From Lotus japonicus (lineage: Eukaryota > Streptophyta > Magnoliopsida > Fabales > Fabaceae), in contig NC_080042.1 of NCBI RefSeq assembly GCF_012489685.1, positions 57,331,069 to 57,395,068 of the forward strand: DNA of 64,000 nt, given 5' to 3'. Below are positions 45,219 to 57,800 of this stretch, one piece after another. Under the pieces are notes generated by a model. It made no database searches. It was not told where the DNA came from and was given only the letters and a program-made list of their open reading frames with translations. The translations under genes were made by a program, and so were the position numbers. Positions within the stretch are counted from its first letter, which is position 1. Each line of letters opens with the position of its first letter.

Positions 45219-45434
45219 TATTGAGTAATATTGCCCCCCAATTATAATTGCCCCCACACTTTCGTAAATTGTGAATGCTATGACTTGATATCCAGTATTG
45301 TATTTTGTACTGAAATGTTCGATCATTCTCCTCTTTATATTGGTCTAAATGTGATGATTTTGTTGGGGCGTTATCATTTTATATATTGCCATTTTTTAGT
45401 GCTTAAATAAGATTGGATAAAGCTGTGTATCTTT

Positions 45435-46036
<602 letters not shown>

Positions 46037-46188
46037 TAAAGCTGTGTATCTTTTAATTTTTTTTTATCTTTAATCTATATACTATTATACTGTGCTTTTT
46101 TTGTGTGTTTTATACAAAGTGCTATATATTTATTACTTAATATTTTTTATTCAATTCATATAACTACTTTTTACTTGTATGATATTTT

Positions 46189-46297
46189 TTTTTGGTACAT
46201 TAAAAAGATAAACTACATTCCTTAGGGATGACCCCTGGACCTCTTGATCATTCCTAATTCATATGTCTACAAACTCTTATCATTCGGGGACTATTTA
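46189..46297 (-). mobile_element. tRNA-derived SINE, copy 1
   Basis: Minus strand. It begins CCCCGAATGATAAGAG..., has a B-box-like GGTCCAGGGGTCATCCC and ends in a poly(A) tail (poly-T at 46184-46193 on plus). An 11-bp target duplication TATGATATTTT flanks it (46178-46188 and 46298-46308). The same family is at 62330-62445. Confidence 0.7.
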
Positions 46298-46308
46298 TAT
46301 GATATTTT

Positions 46309-47104
46309 AATATTTCATACTTTCATTTATCTTAAATATTATTAGTACACTTATAGCTATGATAATTTCACTCAAACTTTGTCTAGACCGTAGGAGTAAA
46401 TGTCTGGAACTTGAGACTGAAAAGACAAGGCATTTTCAAGCTGAGCTAAACAATACAATAGTTATAAGGTAATTGTTATTGGAACCCCCTCTCATCTAAT
46501 AAAACCCCCCTAAAAAGTGCAAAAATACCCCTTAAATATAAAAAACTTCCGATAACCACCAAAAACTACCAGCCCCACATTTCAAATCCTTAATCCCTCA
46601 CCCCCACCCACACATTTCAGTTTTTCACATTCCATCTCCATTCCTTCCTCTTCTTCTTCCTATTCTCCATTTTCAGTGTCGCCACCATCATCCACCGCCA
46701 CCTTCTCTGCCACCGTAACTCGCTGACGTCGTCGACGCCGCCTACCACAACCTTTATCCACCACATCATTTAACACTGCAACATTCATGGTTAGTTTTCA
46801 CGGTTTTTTGTAATTTTTTTCTCGTTTCTGGTTTCGTTCGCCCATAAAGGTGTGTAGGTCACGCACCGATAAGTGTTTTTTTAATATTTTGTGAGCCAAA
46901 CGCACCTGCAAGTGCGTCTACTACGCACATGCACATGCGTGGCCTACGCACCTGTAAGTGTGTGACGTTTGAAGGCTGCAATTATCTTAAATAAACTTGT
47001 TTGGAATTTAGGGGCCGAGGACAAAGAACCCAAATATGAAGAATAAGCTAGCAAATAGTTGATGAGGATCAAGTAGCCCCCGCCCGTATTCGTCCCACGA
47101 GGTC
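46309..47104. other. Unassigned sequence, no gene seen
   Basis: CT-rich segments near 46620-46780 and repeated ACGCAC/TGCGT motifs at 46855-46965 stand out. No supported ORF. The last 5 bases (AGGTC) serve as target site for the next LTR unit. Confidence 0.4.
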
Positions 47105-47598
47105 TGCAACACCCCAATTTCGGTGGCGTCACTTTAGTGACCAAAAAGAAAATAAAGCGGAAAAACATGAATATTTTTTTTCGATTTGTTTAAATAATAA
47201 ATTTAAAGACTTGTCGAAATAAAGACTCTACAACGAAAGATAAACATAACTAATGTACAATATATTTACAGCCCCCGCTGTAAGTAGTGAACCACGTCAC
47301 GAGTATCCTCCAGTGACGGGAAGTAACCGAAAGTAGTGCCCGTGAGCAATATGTACAAACCAAAGTGAAAGGTCAAGTGTTCGCAATACAGTCCTCCAAA
47401 ATGAAAGTAGGTCAACCTAAAACGGCCTGAATAAGACCTCCTAGTCCAACCAACTCTCTGTGATTTCCATAAAGAAAACCACACAAAAAGCTAATGGTCG
47501 GGAACCTACCCTGCCCCAAAATACGAACATGACGACCAGAGCTATAACTCTACTCCTACCCTAATCCTGTCCAGAGGAGTACACCCCAGCACTCACAA

Positions 47599-48125
47599 CT
47601 ACATGCTAGCGTGATCATCGTCCGAATCAGAATCCAGGACGACTAGGTCAATGTCTGCAACCATCCCTCCCCTCGCTACTGCAACATGCTCCTGTGCTGG
47701 TCTCACGGGTCCAGGACTCGAACCAAGGTCAGCAGCAACGACAACAGTAGGTGAGCTAGAGTCCGATGAAGTCCCTCCCACAGGCTCCTCCTCCGAGGGG
47801 TCCTCGTCGTCAGGAGACGACGTGGTGGTGGTACTCCTACACCGGGTCCGCAGTGCACGCCGGGTGGCAGGTTGAAGCTAACAGTGTAATGCCTCAGAAC
47901 TCCCTCCGTCAAGTGCCCCAGACTGTCGACACGATCTTCCATTATTCTCCCCGAGTAGATCGCTCTGTGGCCAGCGGGGTCGACCACCCATGATCCGGGG
48001 ATCTCCTGATCAAGCATCTCAAACCTAGTCCCCTCCGAAGGGTGGACCATCGTGAACCAATCCGCCATGGACATCTGACAATGGGCGTAGTCCACCAAAA
48101 CACAAACAGAAGGCGCGAAGGTCAA
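47599..48125 (-). pseudogene. Conserved acidic-tailed protein, copy 2, frameshifted
   Basis: Homolog of 3091-3624. The frame is open from an acceptor-like TTTGAAG through the first ATG at 48074 (MSMADWFTMV...) to a frameshift after GVGVPPP near 47820. It then continues in another frame with DDEDPSEE, and the same acidic tail DLVVLDSDSDDD ends at 47599. The conserved core (EMLDQ, WVVDP, GRIMEDRVD, VSFNLPPGVHCGPG) is complete. Function unknown. The lesion suggests this solo copy is no longer maintained. Confidence 0.5.
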
Positions 48126-48795
48126 CTTCAAAGAATTACATAAGTAATACACCCAGTTGATAAAGTTTAAGGGATAACTACTTAGGCTTAGAAGTTTGTG
48201 ATAGCATTATAAATTGTAGATCTTCCAATGAATATGAATAACAAATGATGACAATTAACATGTATCAAATAAAATTAACAAGTAACAATCACATTCGGCA
48301 ACTAAGTCAGTATGCATGGTGCATGAATGAGATGACGAGGAACAAGATGCAATCCGGAAGGATGGGCACCATCGAGTCAATCCTAGCACCGGCCAAAGTG
48401 GGATCATTTCCGCTCGGGTGTCTCTTATACCAAACAAAATGTAGTCAGATCAGCAGTATACCCGCAGGCCTGCCATTTCCGTCTGCTAATAAGAATCACC
48501 GCAGTGTTCTTATGTGGAAATTCGGGTCTTATGACCATTTTGGAATCCACCGAGGTCCGGCATCCCACCGTGTATTAACCCCTGAAATGTGTGCATGAAT
48601 GCAAAGTGATTAGCCAAACAACATCTCCGACCTCACTCGTCACGTCGTCACGTGTTCTAGCTATCTAATTGTCTTTAAAAAGAATACCCTAAGGTAAATG
48701 TCGATTATGCGACAAAAGACACTTAAATATAAAAATTGTATTATCTCATGATGACTTCTCAAATCATCCGACTCATCTCCATCCGATGGTCAAAA

Positions 48796-49012
48796 ACTGC
48801 TCAGCGAGCAAAGAGTATTGACATACTCGGAAACTATCAGTTTCCCGGCTTATCTTTTAGATAGCCAAACAACAAAACTGCTCCTCGAGCAAAAGAGTAT
48901 TAACATACTCAGAAACTTATTAATTTCCCGGCTTATCTTTTAGATAGCCAAACGACAAAACTGCTCATCGAGCAAAAGAGTATTAACATACTCAGGAACT
49001 TATTAATTTCCC
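48796..49012 (-). repeat. ~82-bp tandem repeat in LTR-like unit copy 2
   Basis: ACTGCTC...CGAGCAAAAGAGTATTAACATAC units begin at 48796, 48877 and 48960 (81- and 83-bp periods); the third is partial. The array occupies the place of the 36-bp array in copy 1 and is unrelated in sequence. Confidence 0.85.
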
Positions 49013-49639
49013 CAAAACTTGGATTCAACGACACTTCTCTTTTTCCAAAACTAATGTTCAAACCATAAGCTTTCATCTGAGATTGTTATCATTATTTAAA
49101 GGTTCAGAGGTTGTTTAGTGTCTTATGAATTTTCCTTGTAAAATAGTTTCCATTTAGTTTTATCTCTAATCTTATGAGTTTAAAAGATCCCATAATCTCA
49201 AGTAACTCCCAGAGAAGGTCTTGATCCACTAAAATATGAATAAGAGCCCGAACCTCCGTTCGTCCCGTCAAATTTCCCAAAATCTCATGATAAATTTGGC
49301 ATAACTGCCCGTTATCCTCTCTGACGCACAACAGATATATGTGTAATTTCATAATCGAAGTAACACAATCCAACAGTCATGGCACATATATCAACACATC
49401 CTAGATTAACCATCTAGCACATAGCATGTGAATCAATAACAACACATCCTAGATTAACCATTTAGCACATAGCATATGAATCAATATCAAAAACAATTCC
49501 AGCAATAAATGATCATCATTGTCAGCCGAAGCCTTAGAAAACATTTCCCAGTCAATCACAATCAAGTGCATAAACAATAAATCAAGTCGAATTCGTTGAC
49601 ACCTAAAACATTAGCTAGTATTCAGTGAATAGCCCTCAC

Positions 49640-49717
49640 CTGTAGCTCCTCCAGTGTGATCCTGAAGCGTTCCTTCACAATCTCCTCCTTCCGCTCCTTG
49701 GAATTCCTCAAACGAAC
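49640..49717 (-). other. Candidate 78-bp exon in LTR-like unit copy 2
   Basis: Counterpart of 1445-1522. It lies between CTCTAAG and GTGAGGGC, 26 open codons starting VRLR and rich in Glu, Lys and Arg. Confidence 0.45.
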
Positions 49718-50517
49718 CTTAGAGCGAAAACCACAGAATTCAATCACAATCAGTCAGAAACTTAGCAGACAATAATTACTAAAGTTACACGAAGCATCAT
49801 AAACTCCGAAGTACGATAATCTAACGCGATAAGACGAGTTTTCGAAAAAAAGAATTTTTCCTCCCCCCTTGGAGGTGCTCTCGGCCACACACACTAATTG
49901 TGGGCGCCGATTTTTCTTCGATCAAACTTGGTTCCTAGGTTATCATTAGTCGTAATTAAGGCGAATTAAAGCTCGGAAAAATTATCGGATCGAAAACTGT
50001 CGCAGGGGTATTTTGGTCGGTGTTTTTAGCTCGGAATTTCAAAATTGGAATTTCGAAAAACAAATTAGATGGGGACGTCACCAACGTCATTTATGACAAC
50101 TAATCCTACTAGCGCTAAGCTCAGTCGAGAGTTTTAAGCCTAAAGGACGAAGCTTTGGCCAAAAATGGGTTTTTTCGAGCAGAATTGAAACTCGGTGGCA
50201 ATTTGGCGAGATTCGGCAAAATGTAATCCGCTAAACATGCTCTTGGGCATGCAGGGAATAAGTTTAGACAGAGAAATCGAGTTATTTGGACAGTTTTACA
50301 AAAGGCTCAAAACTTTGAGCACAGAAAGACATAGAGAAAAACGACAGAATTGACGATCAGAAGTAAGAAATAGCATCTATACCTCGAGGTCTTCGAATAG
50401 CAACTGTCGGTGCAGCGATCAGGCAAGAAACAGCGAAAATCTTTTCTCCCTCCTTCTCCTCCAAGCTCGCGGGTTCAATGTTAATGGTGTTGGAGAATTT
50501 TTGATTTTTTTTCAAGC

Positions 50518-50525
50518 TATTTATA
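50518..50525 (-). promoter_or_regulatory. TATA box in LTR-like unit copy 2
   Basis: TATAAATA on the minus strand, followed by AGCTTGAAAA as in copy 1. Confidence 0.55.
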
Positions 50526-51237
50526 GGTTATGGAAAATGCGGAAAAATGAAAATTTCGCGATTCCAATTTTTCCTGTGCCTTCCTTTGTGATTTCTAAGA
50601 TAGGTTTTGGAGACAAAATTTCAAAACTCAGAATAGGTTTCTTGGAATTAAGACAAACGATCCAAAGTCGGTGTAAATCTATTTTACCCGAAAAACTACT
50701 TTTTGCAATTGATGTCGGATGAGAAAACTTCTTTCTGAAGAAAGATTAGAAACCTCGAAAGAAATAGGTGCGCGTGTGTGGAATCTTCGTTTGAAGCTCC
50801 GAATAGAAAAAGTCTTCATCGACCGTTTATTTTAAGTTTCTTGAGTTATCAGGGATTTAGTTTCGGCAAACCTCCGAGAATTGGAATCGGACGTCCGTAC
50901 ATTTCAAGGTTTCGTATCGAAATGCTTGTCATGGAAAGATTAAGAGAAGTTCTAACATTTCTCTGAAGATTTTTGGAATTAGTTTCCATCGTGTCTTTAA
51001 GTGCAAATTAGTCGTTTACTAACGCTCTCGTCTTAGGTATAAGCGAATACTACTCGCGCTATAGCTTATATCGACTTTAATACTATCCTTAGCCTTTTTC
51101 TGAACTTTCTTATACATAAATTTATTCCATTCGATAAACACTTGTTCAGGTTTTCCTTCACGTTATATCGAAACTAATCGTGAATAGGAATTTTATTCGG
51201 TTTATTCTAAACTTAAAAACTTGGGTCTCACAAGGTT

Positions 51238-52017
51238 GAACCGCAAGAAGAAGGAGGAGGCAAACTGTGAGGTGGTGGCTAGGAAGCCTCTACGGGAGTG
51301 CCCGCCACATACCCTACACGTGGGGTGGTGTAACACCCCAACTTTCAGGGGTCATAATTAGTAACTTATTTAAGTAAATATGCAGTGATTTTCAAAAGGA
51401 TTTATAAATGCGGGTATTTTTTTTTTCAAAGGATTTCTAAACCATGTCATACATACTCTCAACTGTAAATAAATTTACATCCAGCCTTGACAAGGTAGGT
51501 ACCCTAAGGTGACAACGGATCAACACAACTTACGAACCTAACAATTATTAGATTCAACAAAAAATCTATTATGCAATGAAATCATAAATCTGATATACTC
51601 CCTACAACTTTTTCACCGGAGAATCGCAAGAAAGCAAAACATCAGATGCAATTATAGTGGAAATTTCTCCTTCTCATCCATTGTGATGATGCGAATCAAT
51701 TAAAGTGTGCTTTAAAATTTGGGTATAAGCAAGGCAATTACGAGGCAAATCAAGCAAAACTAAACGTTAAGGTCAACATAACATAAGGATGGAAATAGTT
51801 AGGGGCGGAAGACTATGAATAGATAGTTACTCTCCTGGAAATGAGATAGGTCGACTTCGCACACCAAAGTTTTTCTATTCATGATCTTGGCGTGTCCTTT
51901 GATTTTCAAAAATCAATGATTCACATACAAATTTGAGCTCCACCTTGAGAGAGAAATGAAAAAATATTAAATAGAGAAACGACGGAAAAAGTTAGTGAAA
52001 TTTTGATGGAGGAGTAA
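51238..52017. other. Retroelement-like flank, no gene seen
   Basis: TGTAACACCCCAACTTTCAG at about 51330 looks like the end of a further minus-strand LTR of the GGGGTGTTACA type. No second boundary was found. No ORF is supported. Confidence 0.35.
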
Positions 52018-52620
52018 TAGGGATGTCAAAATTACCCACACCGGTGGATACCCACGGATAAAAACCCGCTATGGGTAAAATTACCCATACCCACGGGTAT
52101 CCACAGATTTATTTCATGAATATTTTCACTATCCATTTATTAATGGGGCGGGTACGGATATTGATGTATCCATACCCACGGATACCCACCCGATATATAA
52201 AATACTAAAATATCTTTTTTATATGTATATACATAGATGTATATTAAATATCTAATGAATTTGTGTTTGAGTTATAGTTCTCTTTCAAGTAAACTTATAC
52301 AATGATAATGGTAAAAAGAAGCTCTTAGACCCAAAAAAGAGTAGAAAAGAAGTATTTTCCTTTACACATTGATTAACTGTAAAGTCCAATGTTAAATTTC
52401 ATATTTAACATAATTTTCTTTTTAACAAATATATGTAAATTCATTTATGTTCATGGGTGTCGGGTGCCCATGGATATCCACAGATAGTTTAAAATCCAGT
52501 TAAAACCCACTAAATGGATATCCATGTGGATATGGAACGGGTATGGATATACATTTTTACATGTGGAGCGGGTGGTGGGTATATACTATCCATGCCCCCC
52601 CGTACCCATTGACATCCCTA
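52018..52620. mobile_element. hAT-type MITE
   Basis: Ends TAGGGATGTCAA and TTGACATCCCTA. Possible 8-bp target duplication AGGAGTAA/AGGGGAAA (6 of 8 match). Subterminal regions are full of GGGTA/TACCC and GGATATCCA motifs. Non-coding interior. Confidence 0.65.
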
Positions 52621-53159
52621 AGGGGAAAGTTTGTATGGATGAATCAAAATTGTTTGAATTTTTTTTTTTTGAAATGAAATGAAGTTATTTGAATTTAATG
52701 ATGAAATGATAGTTTTGGGTGTAAATTACGAATTTGGTCGATGAAAGTGACAATCGCTCATAAGTTGGTCTTTGCGTGATGAAAATGACTCTCGTGGTCT
52801 TTGAAAGTCGCACATAAGTTGATCATTGGATAATGAAAATGGCTCCTGCAGTCCCTGAAAGTGGCAAACGTCGATCAGGTTTTACAAAAAAAAATCAATT
52901 AAGGGAGATTCAAACCTAAAACTCGGAGGTGGCAAAACATGTCTTCTGTCAGTTGAGCCAAGCGATTTAACTATAATAATGTGAGCTCATTAATATTCTT
53001 TTAACTTCAAAATGTTAAATTGAAACAGTAAATTCAACATTTGACAAAAAGGGAGTGAGTGGACTAAACAAGTCATTTGTCAGCTTAACCAAACAATTAA
53101 ATGGTAATAATGTGAACTCACTTATATTCATTTAATTTTTAGTGGGTAAGATTGATACA
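52621..53159. other. Repetitive spacer with a possible SINE-like segment
   Basis: No ORF. About 52895-52975 reads on the minus strand like a tRNA-type promoter (GGCTCAACTGACAGAAG ... GGTTTGAATCTCC). A diverged repeat of part of it lies near 53060-53150. Assignment is tentative. Confidence 0.35.
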
Positions 53160-53224
53160 TATAAATTAGGCTTAAATATGTTCGAGGTCCTTGAGATTAT
53201 AATTGGAATCAAATTGGGTCCATT

Positions 53225-53544
53225 TGTTCTATCTTGAGAACATTGAATGGGGTAGAATACCCAAAGTGTGAGGAAAACGGTATGAATGTTTTAGAGAGAG
53301 AAACTCCAACTGCTAGAGAGAGAGAATAACTGAATTTCAATCTGAATATTTCTCAAATGAGCTAAGAGTCCCTTACAACTGGTATTCCCCTCCTATTTGT
53401 AGAGTCAGAGTTGGGCTTTCGCGCCTTTAACCTATCTAAATGGGCCAGTTGGGCCTCAAGGAGAGAGGCTCAAAGTCCTGATGCGTTCTGCGCCCAAGGC
53501 TGGGTCTCCTGGGCGAGGAACCCTAGGGTCTCGCCCAGTCCACA
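53225..53544 (-). repeat. 3' LTR of Tat element
   Basis: 320 bp, closely similar to 59345-59661 (shared GGGTCTCCTGGGCGAGG and CCCAGTCCACA end). Confidence 0.88.
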
Positions 53545-53838
53545 AGTCCACAAGACACCGAGCTCGAAGCATGAGAGCTAAGTGTGTCTTTAAACAGAAG
53601 AACTAAGGCGAGCGCCTCAAAAAACTAATCAACGCTAAACCTAAAGCTTAAAAATGAAGAACAATGGCCAACATGGCTAGGCGAACAAACCTTTTAAAAT
53701 TCATATTTCAAACTTTTTGCTGCCCTCCCCTTCTCCGGGCGGTCCGAGTCCACAGGCAGGCTTGTGGCGACGACATCTGACTCGCTCGCCTCACCATAGC
53801 TATGCACGTGCTCCGAATCGTGACACTTTGACACGTGT

Positions 53839-54080
53839 TTGGCCTTCGCCTTGGAGGAGAAGATAAGGAGTGAAGCTGCTCACGCAGTTGCCAATGAACA
53901 TATTCGCGGCTTCCTGATCGCCAAAGCTCAAGTCAAACACCTCCATCCTACCATCAACCTCAACCCTATGGGAGTTTTCAAGAAGATTACCCCCGCCGGG
54001 CTGTAGGGCCTTGATGATCCGCCAGAGGTTGCCTGTCTTGACCTAGGAGATGCTGTGGAACAAGAGGGAAAAGACAAATA
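53839..54080 (+). pseudogene. Antisense ORF remnant between Tat pol and 3' LTR
   Basis: On the plus strand, opposite to pol, an 80-codon stretch runs AFALEEKIRSEAAHAVANEH..., AQVKHLHPTINLNPMGVFKK, and ends with an acidic LDLGDAVEQEGKDK before TAG at 54078-54080. One TAG lies inside at about 54004. It ends naturally, and the AT-rich 3' sequence after it looks like a 3' UTR. Tat elements are known to carry additional ORFs here, sometimes antisense. I cannot name the family. The N-terminal part is missing. Confidence 0.4.
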
Positions 54081-54855
54081 GATATGAAATTTTTTTATTT
54101 TGGATTATTGTAATGTAAGTACTTCTTTGTTTGATTTGCATTTTACTTTGAGTTAGTTAGTTCAATTCTAATTCCCTTATATTTTATGCATGCTTTAGCG
54201 CTTTCCAATTTTCCTCTCTCGGGCCCTCACGATTTCCTTGTTTCTGAATTACGTCTGACGACATTGATGGTGTGCTGGGTTCAACTAGGACTTTTTGCTC
54301 AGTTTTTGAACCGAGACTTTTGTTTTGCACACACGTATTTCCCGTAAGATCAGGTGTGGTCCCACCAGCCTTATTAGGCGGGGTCTTGCAGTTGCTCAGG
54401 GCCCAATGGCCATATGGGTTTACTTGAGACTTTTAAGCCTAGTTGAAAAATGCTCGCCCATATTTCGGGGAGATTATCGGGATAAGAAGCTTATCCGCAC
54501 ACATCGCCGACGAGTGACGGCGAGTTACGTCGGCTTCTCCGGAGCAATCCCCAGACATCAAGGTCGTGTTGGGATTGCCACCTTCAGGGTATTTTTTTCA
54601 CCGAGCTCTCGCCGTAATTCAGTGTGATTGAAATTGCTAGATACAATTTTTGTATTTTCAATCAAACGTGATAGTCAACAAACTCCCGAGATGGAGAACA
54701 AGAACGTGTCTTTGTTTTTACCATTTAGGCACTTTGGCCAATAATTTCTTGAAATGTCATACAAAAGTATACTTCTTCATTTTCATTCTCAACTCTTCAG
54801 CCTACGTGAGGCACGCTCCTTGCCCTTGCACCAAATCCAGCTTTCTATCAATCCA
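54081..54855. other. 3' non-coding region of Tat element
   Basis: No supported gene. A 100-codon open stretch at 54325-54627 has no recognisable motif and is probably chance. Confidence 0.45.
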
Positions 54856-57800
54856 TCAGCTGTAGTAGTATTTTAAGCTCGCTGCGTTCCAGGACTGTGG
54901 CAATCGCTTCCCGTCCAAGCTTTCCAGGTGATAAGCTCCCTTTCCCAAGACTCTCAAGATTCCGTAAGGTCCCTCCCAGATTGGGCTTAGTTTGTTTCCG
55001 GTGATCCCTGTTCGTTTCTTAAGCACCAAGTCCCCCTTCTGCATTTCTCTCGGTCGTACTTTCGAATCGTATTTGGCCGCAGCTCGCTGCTTCATCGCGG
55101 CCTCCCTGAGGCGGGCCTCATCGTGTGTTTCTGATAGCAAATCTAGCTCTACCTCCATATTTGAAGAATTCTCGCCCTCGAACTTCGGCGCTGTTCGCCA
55201 CGAACTGTTGTCTATTTCCACGGGAACCATGGCGTCCGCCCCATAAGTCATTCTGAATGGAGTTTCCCCTGTAGTTGAGTGTTGCGTTGTGTTGTACGAC
55301 CAGATTACAATCAGGAGCTCATCCAACCAGGCCCCCTTTGCCTCTGAGAGCCGGCGCTTCAAGCCTCGCAAGATGACTTTGTTCGCCGACTCCGCAGCCC
55401 GTTAGTTTGTGGATGCTCCACCGAAGATAACCTCCTCTGAATGCCCATCTCCTCACAGAACTCTCTGGTTTGATTACTCGCAAACTCTGTCCCATTATCT
55501 GAGACGATTGCCCTCGGCACGCGAACCGGCACACGATCCTTTTCCAGTAAAAACTTATGATCTTGGCCGCTGTAATGCTTGCAAGGGGCTCAACCTCTAC
55601 CCACTTGGTAAAATAATCCACCGCCACGAGGATGAACTTCATTTGTGACCTGGCGGTTGGGAAAGGTCCGACAAGGTCAACTCCCCACATGGCAAAGAGC
55701 CAGGGGGAGTTGATTGTGGCCAATTGCTCCGGCGGGGCTCTGGGCAAGCCCGCGAATACTTGACACTTTTCACATTTCTTTACGAATTCCGCACAGTCCT
55801 TCTTTATTGTGGGCCAGTAAAAACCTGCTCTGAGAACTTTGCTCGCTAGTGACCTTCCTCCGATGTGGCTAGCGCAAACTCCTTCGTGAACCTCTGTCAT
55901 AACACCCTCGTATTTCCCCGGCGGGAGACACCTCAGGAGGGGCGAGCTGAATCCCCGTCGAAAGAGGATCCCATCAAGTAATGTGTAGTGCCCCGCCTCT
56001 CTCCTTTGTGCCTTTGAGTATTTCACTACATCGCTTGGTTCCCCCGCCAGGATGTTGACGATGGGATCCATCCAAGTTTCCTGGTGATCAACCGACGCCA
56101 CCAACTCTCCCTCTATGCTGGGATTGGCGAGCTTCTCCTGAATCACGCTTCGATTGTTTCCAGGTTTTCGGGTGCTTGCTAATTTTGCTAGGGCGTCCTC
56201 CTTTTGATTTTGTGCTCGTGGCACAAACTCAACTACAACCTCCTGCAAACGACTCATGAGCAGCCGTACGCGCTCCAGATACTTTATCAAGGCCAGCTCC
56301 TTTACCTGGAACTCCATGTTGACTTGGTTCGCCACTAACAATGAGTATGTTCTGACTAGCAAACTGTTGATTTGCACCTCGATCGCTAGCTTTAGCTCTG
56401 CAATCAGAGCGTCATATTCCGCCTGATTATTACTAGCTTTGAACTGGAATCTGAGGGATTTCTCTAATACTAGCTCCCCTGTCCCTTGCAGTGTGTCCCC
56501 AGCCCCACTTCCGTTGTAATTCGACGACCCATCGACAAACAAAATCCATTGCGTGCTCACCTTCTCACCTTCTTCTAGTGTTAATTCAACCACAAAATCA
56601 GCCAAAGTCTGTGCATTGACCTTCCCTCTTTTATCATACTGTAAACCATACTTTGACATTTCCATCGACCATGCGACGAGTCTTCCTGACAAATCTGGCT
56701 TCTGCAACACCTGACTCAAAGGAAGATCAGTTCTTATTTTTACCTGGAAGCTTTGAAAATATGGTCTTAGGCGCCTGGCGGTGACGAGGACGGCGAGCGC
56801 TGCCTTCTCTATCTTCTGATACCTAATTTCCCCGCCTTGAAGTGTATGGCTTACAAAGTAGACTATCTTCTGCTCTCCGTCTACCTCCTGGAGGATTACC
56901 GAGCTGATTGCATGATCACTGACAGAGAAGTATAAGTGCAAAGGGAGGCCTTGGACAGGCTTTGAAAGAACAGGTGGTGCTGACAACATCTCCTTAAGGC
57001 GGGTGAAGGCTTCTTCGCACTCTAAGCTCCACTCAAATGCTGCATTCTTCTTGAGGCATTTGAAGAACCGGGCTGACTTGTCGCCTGAGTGAGGGAGAAA
57101 ACGGGATAGGACCGCGATCCACCCTGTCAGTCGCTGCACTTCCTTTACGCTGCTTGGGCTTTTCATCTCCTGGATCGCCTTACACTTATCTGGATTGATC
57201 TCATTTCCTCTTGACGTAATCATGAAGCCTAAGAACTTTCCACCCTGTATACCGAAAGAACACTTTTCCGGATTAAGCCACATGTTGTGCTTTCAGATTC
57301 TACCAAAAACCTCTGTCAAATCCTCATGATGGTTTGCCCCCAAAACTGATTTGACGATCATATCGTCAATATACACCTCCATGTTTCTCCCCACTTGGCC
57401 TTCGAACACTCTATCCATCAATCGCTGGTACGTCGCCCCCGCATTCTTCAATCCGAAAGGCCTGGTTTGATAACAGTAATTTACTCTGGCGGTCATGAAA
57501 GCTGTTTTGTCTTCATCAGCAGGATGCATCTTGATATGGTGGTATCCTGAATAAGCGTTCATCAGGCTCAGGAGTTCATTCCCAGAAGCTCCGTCTACTA
57601 GCTTGTCTATGCTTGGCAGCGGGTAGGAATCTTTTGGGGATGCCTTGTTTAGGTCTGTATAGTCCACACACATTCGCCACTTCCGGTTTGCCTTTTTTAC
57701 CATTACTACATTTGCCAGCCAGGTAGGGTACTTGATTTCTCGAATAAAGTCTGCAGCTAGTAACTTGTTCACCTCCTGTTGGATTGCTTTTTCCTTTTCA

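Larger units (their letters stand above)
47105..51232 (-). repeat. Solo LTR-like unit, copy 2
   Basis: 4128 bp on the minus strand, TGTGAGACCCAAG...GGGGTGTTGCA. Likely target duplication AGGTC/AGGTT (47100-47104 and 51233-51237, 4 of 5 match). No internal retroelement genes adjoin, so it reads as a solo LTR. It shares TATA box, exon-like segments and terminal ORF with 1-4106 but is strongly diverged, so the two are separate insertions. Confidence 0.7.

Noticed and set aside
54325..54627. 100-codon ORF in Tat 3' region
   Set aside because: No domain and no coding context; probably chance.
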